Assembly (NCBI GenBank): GCA_021805735.1 | Contig: JAJZEE010000019.1 | Span: 1 to 47,622, forward strand | From: Bacillota bacterium | Lineage (GTDB): Bacteria > Bacillota > Bacilli > Alicyclobacillales > SLC66 | Reading direction: 5' to 3' | Length of the DNA: 47,622 bases | Part shown: piece after piece, positions 7,740 to 16,874 of the stretch | Position numbering within the stretch: the first letter of the stretch is position 1 | How the letters are laid out: every line of letters starts with the position of its first letter | Notes under the pieces: model-generated | Database searches by the model: none | What the model was told of the DNA's origin: nothing | Seen by the model: the letters and a program-made list of their open reading frames with translations, nothing else | Position numbers and translations under genes: made by a program

Positions 7740-10088
7740 ATGAATGAACGCGTATTGCGCCTGCTTGAGTATGACAGAATCCGGACTCAAGTGGTCGAAT
7801 TGTGCTTGACTCCCTATGGCAGGGAACTTGCGGAGCGCATGGAGCCGCTCCCGGATTTGCCGGCGGTGGATCTTGCCCTTGCCATGACCGGGGAAGGGGA
7901 GACCTTTTACCGTCGCAAGGGCGCCCCGCCGTTTGCGGACACGTCCGATATTCGAACGTCCGTCGCAAAAGCGCGGCTTGGCGCCGTTGTCGGCGCTGTT
8001 GATCTGGTTGCCGTTGGGATTACCGCGAATCGGGCTCGACGAGTACACAGATTGATTGTAGATCTGGCGACCGACGCGGCCATGGAGCATTTTGCACGGG
8101 CTGCATCAGACCTTGCCGTAGCGAAGGAAATCGAAGACGAAATTCTGTTTTGCATTGACGAGGATGCAGTCGTCCTTGATCGCGCCAGTGAAGGGTTGCG
8201 CCGTGTGAGGCAAGACATACGGTCTGTACAGGCGCGCATGAAGAGAACTCTTGATGAGATGGTTCGCTCACCCACTGTGCAGAAGCACCTTCAGGACAAC
8301 ATCGTGACCATGCGCGGCGACCGATACTGTCTGGCTGTTCGCGCTGACAGTCAAAGTCAGATTCGGGGCGTCATTCACGATGTATCGGCATCGGGGTCAA
8401 CGGTATTCGTGGAACCCGATAGAGTTCTTGCGCTTGGCAATGAGTTGCGTCGGCAAGAACTCGAGGAAATCAAAGAGGTGGAACGGATTCTCATCCGTCT
8501 GTCGGGCATTGTGGCGACGCATGCCGAGGCGCTGGAAGCGGCTCTAAGAGCTGTCGCGACAATCGATTTCGCGGTCGCGCGAGCTCGTTATGCGCATGCT
8601 CTGCGGGCCGTGCGGCCGATCATGACAAACCGACCGCAGTTGCGTATCCGGGCGGGTCGTCACCCACTACTCGATCAGCAGCATGTGGTGCCGCTCGATG
8701 TCCGTCTTGGCGACGATTTTCAGGCTTTGGTCATTACGGGGCCCAATACGGGCGGCAAAACGGTGACTTTGAAGACTGTGGGCGTATTTGTGTTGATGGC
8801 GTTGTCCGGCCTTTATCTACCGGCTCTTGAGGGCACAGAAATTGGTATGTTCACGGAGGTTTTTGCCGATATTGGCGATGAACAGAGCATTGAACAGAGT
8901 CTTTCAACGTTTTCCAGCCATATGAAAAACATTGTCCATGTTCTGGGCGTCGCCAGCGAACGATCGTTGCTCCTGTTCGATGAACTCGGAGCAGGTACGG
9001 ACCCTACAGAAGGGGCCGCACTGGCGATGGCGATTCTTGACTATCTGCATGCGAGAGACATTTGCGTCGCAGCGACAACTCACTACAGCGAACTGAAGGC
9101 GTATGCGTACACCACGCCTCGCACCGTGAATGCCAGTATGGAATTTGACGTAGAAACCCTGGCGCCGACGTATCGCCTGCTGATGGGCATTCCGGGGCGC
9201 TCCAACGCATTTGCGATCGCCCGCCGTCTCGGCTTGCCAGCGACGATCATTGATACTGCGGTCGATAAACTGTCCACCAGCGACGTCAGGGTGGAGGATC
9301 TGATCGCAAAACTGCAGGCGAGTGTAGGCGCCGCAGCGAAAGAGGAGGAATTGCTGCGCGAAACGCGCGTCCGCGCGCAGGCGCTCGAACAGGAGTTGCT
9401 GGACGAAAAGCTGCGCGAACAGGAGGAGCGTGAGCGTCGCAAACGACAGGCGCAAGACGAACTGCGCGCTCAGGTCCGCAAAGCCAGGGCAGAAGCGGAG
9501 ATGATCTTGAGGGAACTGCGGGAACTACGCGATGCGGGGGCGTTGGTGAAAGATCATCAGCTCACGGAAGCGCGCAAACGTCTGGACGGGTTGACCCCGG
9601 CTTCCACATTGCCGACGGCTGTTCGCTCGAAACGGCCGCAGCCCGTTCAAGTGGGCGATGAAGTGCGGGTATTGTCGCTCGCGGGACAAAAAGGCACCGT
9701 TCTCGACATTCCAGCGGACAGTCGCGAGATCCTGGTGGCCATCGGCATGATGAAGGTAAAAGTGGAACATTCCCAGGTGGAGTTGCTCAGACGGGCGGAT
9801 AAAGTGGAAACCCCGGCAGCGCGCGTCGTTCGGAGTTCGGAGAGCGTGAAACCAGCACTGGATATCCGCGGCGCTACGGTAGAGGAGGCCATTCGCGAAA
9901 TCGACCAATATCTGGACCGGGCGATTCTGGCCGGGTATCATCAGGTTTCGCTGATCCATGGCAAGGGTACGGGAGCTCTGCGCAGCGGGCTGCAGCCTTA
10001 TCTGCGGTCGCATCCGCGCGTTCAGATGACCCGCTTGGGCGGTCAGGGGGAAGGCGGAGGCGGAGTGACTGTCGTAGAACTGCGCTGA
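7740..10088 (+). CDS. mutS2: endonuclease MutS2
   Basis: MutS2 is a MutS-like ATPase without the mismatch-recognition domain; in Bacilli it acts on branched DNA or on collided ribosomes. The 782-residue protein has the core clamp domains (1 to about 310), an ATPase domain with Walker A GPNTGGKTVTLKT at about residue 334 and the downstream FDELGAGTDPTEG Walker B region, a long charged coiled coil (about 530-605), a KOW-like basic segment near 640-680, and a C-terminal Smr nuclease domain from about residue 702 (LDIRGATVEEA to IHGKGTGAL). Its 3' end overlaps the 3' end of the convergent penicillin-binding protein gene by 46 bp. Confidence 0.97.
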   Translation: MNERVLRLLEYDRIRTQVVELCLTPYGRELAERMEPLPDLPAVDLALAMTGEGETFYRRKGAPPFADTSDIRTSVAKARLGAVVGAVDLVAVGITANRARRVHRLIVDLATDAAMEHFARAASDLAVAKEIEDEILFCIDEDAVVLDRASEGLRRVRQDIRSVQARMKRTLDEMVRSPTVQKHLQDNIVTMRGDRYCLAVRADSQSQIRGVIHDVSASGSTVFVEPDRVLALGNELRRQELEEIKEVERILIRLSGIVATHAEALEAALRAVATIDFAVARARYAHALRAVRPIMTNRPQLRIRAGRHPLLDQQHVVPLDVRLGDDFQALVITGPNTGGKTVTLKTVGVFVLMALSGLYLPALEGTEIGMFTEVFADIGDEQSIEQSLSTFSSHMKNIVHVLGVASERSLLLFDELGAGTDPTEGAALAMAILDYLHARDICVAATTHYSELKAYAYTTPRTVNASMEFDVETLAPTYRLLMGIPGRSNAFAIARRLGLPATIIDTAVDKLSTSDVRVEDLIAKLQASVGAAAKEEELLRETRVRAQALEQELLDEKLREQEERERRKRQAQDELRAQVRKARAEAEMILRELRELRDAGALVKDHQLTEARKRLDGLTPASTLPTAVRSKRPQPVQVGDEVRVLSLAGQKGTVLDIPADSREILVAIGMMKVKVEHSQVELLRRADKVETPAARVVRSSESVKPALDIRGATVEEAIREIDQYLDRAILAGYHQVSLIHGKGTGALRSGLQPYLRSHPRVQMTRLGGQGEGGGGVTVVELR

Positions 10089-12451
10089 ACGTCGATCAGG
10101 GGCGCGCCGCCCCGCGGATCACTCTGTGTCGGAATCGCCTCGAACAGATCTGTCGGCGCATCATTCTTGTGCTTCTGATCGATTGTGACAGCGGGGCGAT
10201 TGAACAGGATCTCGGTCCTGATGTCTTCAGGCGGGGTCAATTCCGTAGCCAGGTATCGCTTGCCTGCGACCGTGACAGTCAGCGTCAGTTGATGGTCGCG
10301 GCAGACCTCGGCGGGGGCCGACGCCGCGCAGAAGTAGTCCGTTTCTGTTTCATGGACAGCCTTGCACAGAGGGCTAGCCAGCAGACCTGATTTGGTGCAG
10401 ATCAGGTAGGGCCTGATCTCAGAAGGCAGTGTAAACCTGTCGTGTCGGAGGGCGATGAGCGGCGCCAGAATTTGTCCAAACAGTTTCGTTGCGCGTGTAT
10501 TCTCATGATACCGTGGCGTTGTCAGCAATGCGTGCGGGATATCATAACCGACCCATGCGCTCATCGTGTACCGCGGGGTGTAGCCGACAAACCAGGCGTC
10601 TCTGTTGTCGTCCGTTGTGCCCGTCTTGCCGGCCACATCGCCGTGGCTCAACAAGGCGTGCAGAGAATGGGCAGTGCCGTAAGGGCTCTTGATAACCTGC
10701 TCCAACATCGTGGTCAGCAGCGCGGCTGTGTTATTGGAAAATACCCGCCGCGGTCTCGCACGGCGCTTGTAAATGGGGTTGCCAAAGGCGTCGTCAATCC
10801 GGTCGATCAAAGACGACTCCGTATATACGCCCCCGGCAGGCAATGACGCGTAGGCTGAGGCCAGTTCGAGCGGGCTGACTCCGCCATGTGTGCCTCCGAT
10901 GGCGAGACCGAGACTGTTCGCGTCTTCCCGCTCGATTCCGGCGAGGCCGAGCTGCCAGGCAAACCGCGCGCCCGTTTGCGGTCCTATTTGGTTAAGGAGT
11001 TCGATGGCGGGCAGGTTGTACGATTGCATCAACGCGTCGCGAATCGTCATCAGTCCATGGTATTTCTGATCCCAGTTCAGGGGTGTCCACTCGCCGCTCG
11101 CCGCATATGGATCAGGATACTCGCGAGGAATATCGTCGACAATGGATCCAGGCGTGATGATTCCCTGCTCAAGCGCCGGTCCATAGACCACAAGCGGCTT
11201 GAGAGACGACCCGGCCTGCCGTCGCGCAACGGCGTGATCCACCTGGTTTGTCGCGTAACTGCGTCCACCCGCCAGCGCCAGAATGCGTGCGGACCGGTTC
11301 TGGAGCAACACCAGACCGACCTCTTCCTCAGCGTTATGAACGACATGCGCGCTGAAACGGTCGTGGACCGTGTAGGTGACAGGCGGAGGAAAAACGGAAT
11401 TGTGAAGGATGTTTGCCACGCGGGATTGCAATTGTTGATCAATGGACGTGTAAATGCGGTATCCGCCGGATTCCAGCTGATCGCGCGCCTGTTCGAGCGG
11501 GATCCCCTCACTCTCGGAGATCATTTGGGGAGCCAGTCGACTTACCTGCGCGAGTATGAAGGGCATTTTACTCTCATAAGGCGCCAGCAAAACGGCGTCG
11601 TGACGCACTTCGGACAAGACCGGCTCATCTAGGGCCGCGGCATACTCCCGGTTGGACAGGAACTTGAGTTCTCTCATTTTCGACAAAATCCTGATTTGTC
11701 TATCCCGCACTCGATCAGGATGGCGGCGCAGTGAAAACAACGATGGATTGTTCGGAATGGCCGCAAGCAGGGCGGCCTGTGCGACGGTTACGTCTTTGGC
11801 GCGCCGTCCGAATACGTGCAGCGCTGCGCTCTCGATCCCATAGACCGGAACTCCGTTCATGCGGCCAAAGTAGATCGCATTGAGGTATTCTGAGAGGATC
11901 TGAGTTTTGGTTTGTCGATGTTCGAGTTCCAGCGCGAGAGCCATTTCCTGTAATTTCCGCCGCAGTGTCCGTTCTTGCCGAGGGAACATGGCCAATTTGA
12001 CCGTCTGCTGAGTGATGGTCGAACCACCGCTGCGAATGGCGCGGTGGCGTATATCGTCGATCGCTGAGCGAACGATGGCCACTGGATCAATGCCGACATG
12101 ACGATAGAAATCTTTGTCTTCAGCGGCGATGAACGCAAGCTGGATGTTCTTTCCCGCTTCCCGCAGCGTCTGCAGCGGTCTCCGGTCGCCATTGCCCGCA
12201 AAACGGCCGATCAGGGTGCCGTCACTCGCATACACGAGCGATGCGGCCGACAGATCGACGAAGTCGGACAGCCGGAGCGTTGGGATGTCTCTTAGCAGGT
12301 AGACGCCAAGTCCAAGGACGCATCCGGTTGCGATACTGACGGCAGAAAGTCCGACAGCCAGCGCTCTGCGACGGCGGCGCATGCGCTGTTGGCGCCCGCG
12401 ATTTCGCCGTCGTGACAACGATCCCGGTTCCGCAGGAGACTTGCGTGACAT
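10043..12451 (-). CDS. class A penicillin-binding protein (PBP1A-type)
   Basis: A bifunctional peptidoglycan synthase of 802 residues. A very basic cytoplasmic N-terminus (RRRNRGRQQRMRRRRR) precedes a membrane anchor (about 32-54). The GT51 glycosyltransferase domain shows AAEDKDFYRHVGID and GGSTITQQ; the transpeptidase domain shows the active-site GSSLKP (S-x-x-K), a SYN triad (MQSYNLPA) and KTGT. The C-terminal 60 residues are low-complexity and proline-rich. It polymerises and cross-links glycan strands outside the membrane. The gene runs toward mutS2 and divergently from the Bmr-type operon. The start was chosen at the first ATG with the basic N-terminus; the ribosome site GGGGTG is modest. 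Confidence 0.93.
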   Translation of the reverse strand: MSRKSPAEPGSLSRRRNRGRQQRMRRRRRALAVGLSAVSIATGCVLGLGVYLLRDIPTLRLSDFVDLSAASLVYASDGTLIGRFAGNGDRRPLQTLREAGKNIQLAFIAAEDKDFYRHVGIDPVAIVRSAIDDIRHRAIRSGGSTITQQTVKLAMFPRQERTLRRKLQEMALALELEHRQTKTQILSEYLNAIYFGRMNGVPVYGIESAALHVFGRRAKDVTVAQAALLAAIPNNPSLFSLRRHPDRVRDRQIRILSKMRELKFLSNREYAAALDEPVLSEVRHDAVLLAPYESKMPFILAQVSRLAPQMISESEGIPLEQARDQLESGGYRIYTSIDQQLQSRVANILHNSVFPPPVTYTVHDRFSAHVVHNAEEEVGLVLLQNRSARILALAGGRSYATNQVDHAVARRQAGSSLKPLVVYGPALEQGIITPGSIVDDIPREYPDPYAASGEWTPLNWDQKYHGLMTIRDALMQSYNLPAIELLNQIGPQTGARFAWQLGLAGIEREDANSLGLAIGGTHGGVSPLELASAYASLPAGGVYTESSLIDRIDDAFGNPIYKRRARPRRVFSNNTAALLTTMLEQVIKSPYGTAHSLHALLSHGDVAGKTGTTDDNRDAWFVGYTPRYTMSAWVGYDIPHALLTTPRYHENTRATKLFGQILAPLIALRHDRFTLPSEIRPYLICTKSGLLASPLCKAVHETETDYFCAASAPAEVCRDHQLTLTVTVAGKRYLATELTPPEDIRTEILFNRPAVTIDQKHKNDAPTDLFEAIPTQSDPRGGAPLIDVQRSSTTVTPPPPSP

Positions 12452-12470
12452 GGATGATCACCCCACACAA

Positions 12471-12499
12471 TTGACAATACTCCCAAAGGATGCTATAGT
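12471..12499 (+). promoter_or_regulatory. strong sigma-A promoter of the Bmr-like leader
   Basis: A perfect TTGACA (12471-12476) and TATAGT (12494-12499) are spaced by 17 bp. Transcription would start near 12506, giving a 5' leader of about 275 nt before the exporter start, with the small ORF at 12541 and a terminator-like hairpin at 12673 inside it. Confidence 0.85.
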
Positions 12500-12540
12500 A
12501 TCATAGAACTTATACACGAACGGAAGGGGGAAGCATTTCC

Positions 12541-12642
12541 ATGCGGCAAGTTCTCGTGGTTTTACAGGCGCTGCTATTCGCTGTGCCAGATGACTGCGAC
12601 AACTTCAAATATGGGAATGTGACCCGAGATCCTTCGTCGTAA
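12541..12642 (+). CDS. putative 33-residue leader peptide
   Basis: ATG 12541 is preceded by GGAAGGGGGAAGC and opens a 33-codon frame (MRQVLVVLQALLFAVPDDCD, then NFKYGNVTRDPSS) ending at TAA 12640. In Bacillus subtilis the orthologous exporter genes bmrC-bmrD are controlled by ribosome-mediated attenuation through the small leader gene bmrB. The position here, between a strong promoter and a hairpin with T-rich 3' flank just before the bmrC-like gene, matches that arrangement, though I cannot claim sequence similarity to BmrB. The stop codon lies inside a small hairpin (CGTAACC 12636-12642 with GGTTGCG). Confidence 0.6.
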   Translation: MRQVLVVLQALLFAVPDDCDNFKYGNVTRDPSS

Positions 12643-12672
12643 CCAGGTGGTTGCGAAGAGGGAAACATAACG

Positions 12673-12706
12673 AAGCGCAGGTCACGCCCACATGTGACCT
12701 GCGCTT
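12673..12706 (+). terminator. attenuator-like hairpin before the exporter operon
   Basis: AAGCGCAGGTCAC (12673-12685) pairs perfectly with GTGACCTGCGCTT (12694-12706) over an eight-base loop, with TTTGTG as a weak T-run. GTGACC at 12619-12624, inside the leader ORF, could instead pair with GGTCAC (12680-12685), offering an alternative fold that a stalled ribosome could tip. Confidence 0.7.
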
Positions 12707-12782
12707 TGTGGCTTATGGAGACGATCCAATGCCTGTCGCGCAGTCGCCGATAGGTCTTTTTGCGTCTGATGGAGGTGTTTGC

Positions 12783-14759
12783 ATGCTTGTCGTACTGCGC
12801 AAGTTGGGGTGGTTTTTCAAGGAGCATCGACGACGTTATTTGATTGCGCTGACGCTCTTGATGGCGCTGAATGTAATCGAGGTCGTGCCGCCCGATCTGC
12901 TTGGCAACGCCATTAATGAAATGAATCAGGGCGCGATGACGCCGTTTCTCCTTTTGCAGACTGTGATGCTGTACGGCGGGTTGGCCGCGGTCTCATACTT
13001 GTTCACATTCGTGTGGATGTTCCAGTTGTTTGGCGGTGGAAACGTTCTGCAAAGGACGCTTCGTTCCCGTCTGATGGCGCAGTTTCTGCGCATGACGCCG
13101 GCGTTTTTTGAAAAGAACCGCACCGGGGATCTGATGGCGCGAGCCACCAATGATCTCAATGCTGTGGCACAGACGGCCGGTTTTGGCATCCTGACGCTGA
13201 TTGATTCTACGACATATTCTGCCACCATTCTTCTTACCATGGGCACGCTGATCAGTTGGAAGCTGACGCTTTTGTCTCTGCTCCCGCTGCCAGTGATCGC
13301 CTTGCTGATGACGAAGTATGGGAAGGTGCTGCACGAGCGTTTCACTCTCGCGCAGGATTCATTTGGCGATATGAATGACCGAGTGCTCGAGACGATCGCG
13401 GGCATTCGGGTGGTCAGGGCGTACGTGCAGGAGGAAGCGGAGGATCGGCGCTTTGGCGACACGACAGAAGATGTGTACCAGAAAAATGTTGCGGTGGCGC
13501 GGATCGACGCCTTATTTGAGCCGACGATCAAGATTCTGGTCGGAGCCAGCTATTTGACCGGTCTGGGGTATGGAACCTACATGGTATTTCAGAGTCAACT
13601 CACGCTCGGACAACTGACATCGTTCAATATCTATCTTGGCATGCTCATCTGGCCCATGCTGGCGATTGGCGAACTCATCAACATCATGCAGCGCGGCAAT
13701 GCCTCGCTGGATCGGGTGATGGAGACACTGGCGCAGCAACCGGTTGTGGAGGATGCCCCCGAACTGCCGTACAGTATGCAGGCGGCTGGAACGGCTGGAA
13801 CGGCTGGGGCGGCTGCAAATTGGAGGGAGGCGCTGGCGACGGTGGATGCGCCGAAGGCGGAGTCTGCAGTGACCGCGGGACCTAGGTGCATTGAGTTTGA
13901 TCGCGTCACTTTTCGGTATCCACTGTCGGCGGATGACAACCTGCGTGAGATCTCGCTCACCATCCGCCCCGGAGAGACGCTTGGCATCGTCGGGCGCACG
14001 GGCAGCGGCAAATCGACTTTGATCAAACAGCTCCTGCGGGAATATCCGGCAGGAACGGGCGCTCTGCGCATCGGCGGCGCGCGGATCGAGCAACTTCCGC
14101 TGGCGCAGTTGCACGGTTGGCTTGGCTATGTGCCGCAGGAAGCGATGCTCTTTTCGCGCACCGTGGAAGAAAATGTCCGCTTCGGCGCACCTGACGCGAG
14201 CGACGCCCGAATGGCGCAGGCGCTGGAGATGGCCTGTTTTACCAAAGACATTGAGCTGCTGCCAAAGGGAATCAGGACACTGGTCGGCGAAAAAGGGGTG
14301 TCGCTGTCCGGTGGACAAAAGCAGCGCATTGCACTGGCGCGCGCACTCATCACGGATCCGGAGATTCTGCTCATGGACGATGCGATGTCAGCCGTTGACG
14401 CGCGCACTGAGGCCCATATCGTCGAGGCGATTCGGCGGGCTCGTCAAGGCCGGACGACACTCATCGCGACGCACCGACTGTCGGCGGTATTGCATGCAAA
14501 CTGGATTGTCGTGCTGGAAGACGGACGCATCGCAGAGCAGGGAACGCATGGGAGTCTGTTGCGCGCGGGCGGCTGGTATCGGGAGCAGTATGTGCGGCAA
14601 CAAACGGAGGAAGGCGGCGCGGGCAGCGACTACGACATCGTGGATGATGCGCTCTCCGATGATGGGCCCTCTGAGCGGGCGGATGCCGTATCGTCAACTG
14701 CGTCAGTGAGCCGAACATCGGCACCAGCATCTGTACCAACATCCGGGGTGAGAGTATGA
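12783..14759 (+). CDS. bmrC: heterodimeric multidrug ABC exporter subunit, BmrC (YheI) type
   Basis: The 658-residue protein has an exporter-type six-helix membrane domain (about 20-320) fused to a nucleotide-binding domain. Walker A GRTGSGKST is near residue 404, the signature is canonical LSGGQ (about 508), but the Walker B end reads LLMDDA, with Asp where the catalytic Glu is expected. This degenerate site is the hallmark of the C-type half of BmrC/BmrD-like heterodimers. ATG 12783 is preceded by GGAGGTGTT; a longer frame from 12651 would run through the attenuator hairpin. An Ala/Gly/Thr-rich linker (about 340-365), built of repeated GTAG units, separates the two domains. It overlaps the partner gene by ATGA. 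Confidence 0.9.
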   Translation: MLVVLRKLGWFFKEHRRRYLIALTLLMALNVIEVVPPDLLGNAINEMNQGAMTPFLLLQTVMLYGGLAAVSYLFTFVWMFQLFGGGNVLQRTLRSRLMAQFLRMTPAFFEKNRTGDLMARATNDLNAVAQTAGFGILTLIDSTTYSATILLTMGTLISWKLTLLSLLPLPVIALLMTKYGKVLHERFTLAQDSFGDMNDRVLETIAGIRVVRAYVQEEAEDRRFGDTTEDVYQKNVAVARIDALFEPTIKILVGASYLTGLGYGTYMVFQSQLTLGQLTSFNIYLGMLIWPMLAIGELINIMQRGNASLDRVMETLAQQPVVEDAPELPYSMQAAGTAGTAGAAANWREALATVDAPKAESAVTAGPRCIEFDRVTFRYPLSADDNLREISLTIRPGETLGIVGRTGSGKSTLIKQLLREYPAGTGALRIGGARIEQLPLAQLHGWLGYVPQEAMLFSRTVEENVRFGAPDASDARMAQALEMACFTKDIELLPKGIRTLVGEKGVSLSGGQKQRIALARALITDPEILLMDDAMSAVDARTEAHIVEAIRRARQGRTTLIATHRLSAVLHANWIVVLEDGRIAEQGTHGSLLRAGGWYREQYVRQQTEEGGAGSDYDIVDDALSDDGPSERADAVSSTASVSRTSAPASVPTSGVRV

Positions 14760-16783
14760 ATATCCAGACTATCAATTGGCGGTTGATCCGCTACGCAGCG
14801 CTGTGCAAGCGAACGATCCTGCTGGCCCTCGCGATGCTTCTCATCTCCGTGGCGGCAGACCTGGCCGGTCCGTTTGTCGCCAAGACGATGATCAATCAGC
14901 ACATTCTTGGCATCGAACAGAGTTGGTACCAGACGTCTGGACCGGGGCCTTACGCTGTGCATTTCGCTGGCCGCTGGTACGAACGGGCGGTCTATTTTGC
15001 GCCTGGCCAGAAGAAGGGAGCGCCAGCCTCGGTTGTTGAGGTAGGCAGCCGGTTTTATTTCGCCCGGCAGGCGTTGCCGTTTGCCGGCGAGCGAGCCGTG
15101 CACGCCGGTCAGTTGACGGTGACGGCGGGATCGCGCCATGTCACGCTGCCGGTGCAGGCGCTCACCGCGCGGCAACTGTTCGCCTTTTATCGTCCAGAAC
15201 TGCCGGGACTTTGGCAACTGGCCCTTCTGTATTTCGGGCTGCTGCTCATCTCGTCCGTATTTACCTACGGGCAGCGCTGGCTGTTGCAGGTGGCGGCGGA
15301 TCGCATCATACAAACGATGCGGCGCGACGTGTTCCGGCATGTTCATCGGTTGCCGGTGCGCTATTTTGACAACCTGCCCGCAGGCAAGGTGGTGTCCCGG
15401 ATCACCAATGACACCGAGGCGATTCGCGAACTGTATGTCACCGTGCTGGCCAATGTGTTTTCCAGTTTCATCACCATGGGAGGCATCTACATCGCGCTGT
15501 TCATCCTCGATGTGCAGTTGGCTGTCATCTGCCTGCTGCTTGTGCCCATTCTGGTTGTCTGGGTCACGCTGTACAGGAAGTATGCGGTGGGGATCAACCA
15601 ACGCATACGCGCACTCGTCAGCGACATCAATGCAATGCTCAATGAGACAATCCAGGGCATGCCCGTCATCCGCACGTTCAATCGGCAGCAGCGCACCTTT
15701 GCCGAGTTTGAGGCGATCAATGAAGCGCAGTATCGGGATCAGACGAAAATCCTGCGCATCAACGCGTGGACCGGGCACAATCTGGCGGGCGCTCTGCGCA
15801 ACGCGTTTTTTATGGCTCTGATCACGTACTTTGGGTACCAATCGTTTCATCTGGCGGGCGCGATTTCGTTTGGCGCGCTGTATGCGTTTGTGGATTATCT
15901 CAACCGCCTGTTTCAGCCTGTCATTCAGGTCGTCAATCAACTCGCCAATCTTGAGCAGGCTCGCGTCTCGGCGGAGCGGGTATTTGAACTGCTTGATGAG
16001 CCCGGCGTGGACACCGTTCCAGGCGCCATCGAACGGTATCGCGGCGATGTCGTATTTGCCGATGTGCATTTTAGCTATGACGGCAAGGAAGATGTGCTGC
16101 ACGGGATCTCGTTTGCAGCCAAACAGGGGCAGACAGTTGCCTTGGTGGGACATACCGGCTCGGGCAAGAGTTCGATCATGAATCTGCTGTTTCGCTTTTA
16201 CGATGCGCAGTCGGGCCGGATTACGGTGGACGGCGTGGACATCGCCACTGTGGCGCCGCAGCATCTGCGTCGGCACATGGGGATCGTGCTGCAGGATCCA
16301 TTTTTGTTCACCGGAACGATCGCGTCAAACGTCAGCCTGGGAGACGAGGCGGTAACGCGTGAACGGGTGGATCAGGCACTGCGCGATGTGGGAGCGGAGC
16401 GTCTGCTCAGTCATCTGCCAGGGGGCTGGGATGAGCCGGTGGTGGAAAAAGGCAGCACACTGTCCGCCGGTCAGCGGCAACTGATCTCCTTTGCGCGGGC
16501 GCTCGCGTTTGATCCAGCCATCCTCGTGCTGGATGAGGCCACATCGAGCATCGACACGGAGACGGAGGCGGTGATCCAGGATGCGCTTGAGGTCCTCAAG
16601 CGCGGACGGACGACGTTCATCATCGCGCATCGGCTGTCGACGATTCGCAGCGCCGATCTCATTCTCGTGCTGGACCGCGGCGTGATCGTGGAGCGAGGCA
16701 CGCACGAGGGGCTGATGGCGTCGGGCGGCAGGTACCAGCAAATGTACCAACTGCAGCAGGGGGAACAGGTCGCTGCGATGTGA
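14756..16783 (+). CDS. bmrD: heterodimeric multidrug ABC exporter subunit, BmrD (YheH) type
   Basis: The partner half-transporter, 675 residues. Between the first two membrane helices there is an extracytoplasmic insertion of about 80-100 residues (roughly 45-145), as in YheH proteins. The nucleotide-binding domain has Walker A GHTGSGKSS (about 464), a non-consensus signature LSAGQ (about 567) and an intact Walker B ILVLDEATSSID. The dimer would therefore have one consensus ATP site (this Walker A/B with the LSGGQ of the partner) and one degenerate site, as known for BmrCD. It is translationally coupled to bmrC by a 4-bp overlap. A strong hairpin spans its stop codon. Confidence 0.9.
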   Translation: MNIQTINWRLIRYAALCKRTILLALAMLLISVAADLAGPFVAKTMINQHILGIEQSWYQTSGPGPYAVHFAGRWYERAVYFAPGQKKGAPASVVEVGSRFYFARQALPFAGERAVHAGQLTVTAGSRHVTLPVQALTARQLFAFYRPELPGLWQLALLYFGLLLISSVFTYGQRWLLQVAADRIIQTMRRDVFRHVHRLPVRYFDNLPAGKVVSRITNDTEAIRELYVTVLANVFSSFITMGGIYIALFILDVQLAVICLLLVPILVVWVTLYRKYAVGINQRIRALVSDINAMLNETIQGMPVIRTFNRQQRTFAEFEAINEAQYRDQTKILRINAWTGHNLAGALRNAFFMALITYFGYQSFHLAGAISFGALYAFVDYLNRLFQPVIQVVNQLANLEQARVSAERVFELLDEPGVDTVPGAIERYRGDVVFADVHFSYDGKEDVLHGISFAAKQGQTVALVGHTGSGKSSIMNLLFRFYDAQSGRITVDGVDIATVAPQHLRRHMGIVLQDPFLFTGTIASNVSLGDEAVTRERVDQALRDVGAERLLSHLPGGWDEPVVEKGSTLSAGQRQLISFARALAFDPAILVLDEATSSIDTETEAVIQDALEVLKRGRTTFIIAHRLSTIRSADLILVLDRGVIVERGTHEGLMASGGRYQQMYQLQQGEQVAAM

Positions 16784-16800
16784 GCATGGCGCAGCGACCT
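16767..16800 (+). terminator. perfect 11-bp hairpin spanning the bmrD stop codon
   Basis: AGGTCGCTGCG (16767-16777) and CGCAGCGACCT (16790-16800) form a perfect stem; the TGA stop (16781-16783) lies in the loop. There is no T-run, so it may protect the mRNA 3' end or be the upper part of a two-hairpin end with the one at 16839. Confidence 0.45.
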
Positions 16801-16838
16801 GTGTGAGTATCAGGAGAGGAGGTGGTTCCATGCTCCAG

Positions 16839-16874
16839 AAACCTGAAGGCTGTGTCCTTGTCAATCAGGTTTTT
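16839..16874 (+). terminator. candidate intrinsic terminator after bmrD
   Basis: AAACCTGA (16839-16846) pairs with TCAGGTTT (16865-16872), followed by TTTTTG. A 24-codon ORF with a strong GGAGAGGAGGTGG site starts inside this region (ATG 16830, stop 16904); I see no support that it makes a functional peptide. Confidence 0.5.

Noticed and set aside
12651-12782. Longer bmrC start upstream of ATG 12783
   Set aside because: It would translate through the attenuator hairpin, and ATG 12783 has a perfect GGAGGTG site.
14630-16276. 548-codon open frame on the reverse strand opposite bmrD
   Set aside because: It has no domain or ribosome site and is antisense to a clear ABC exporter gene; long antisense frames are common in GC-rich genes.
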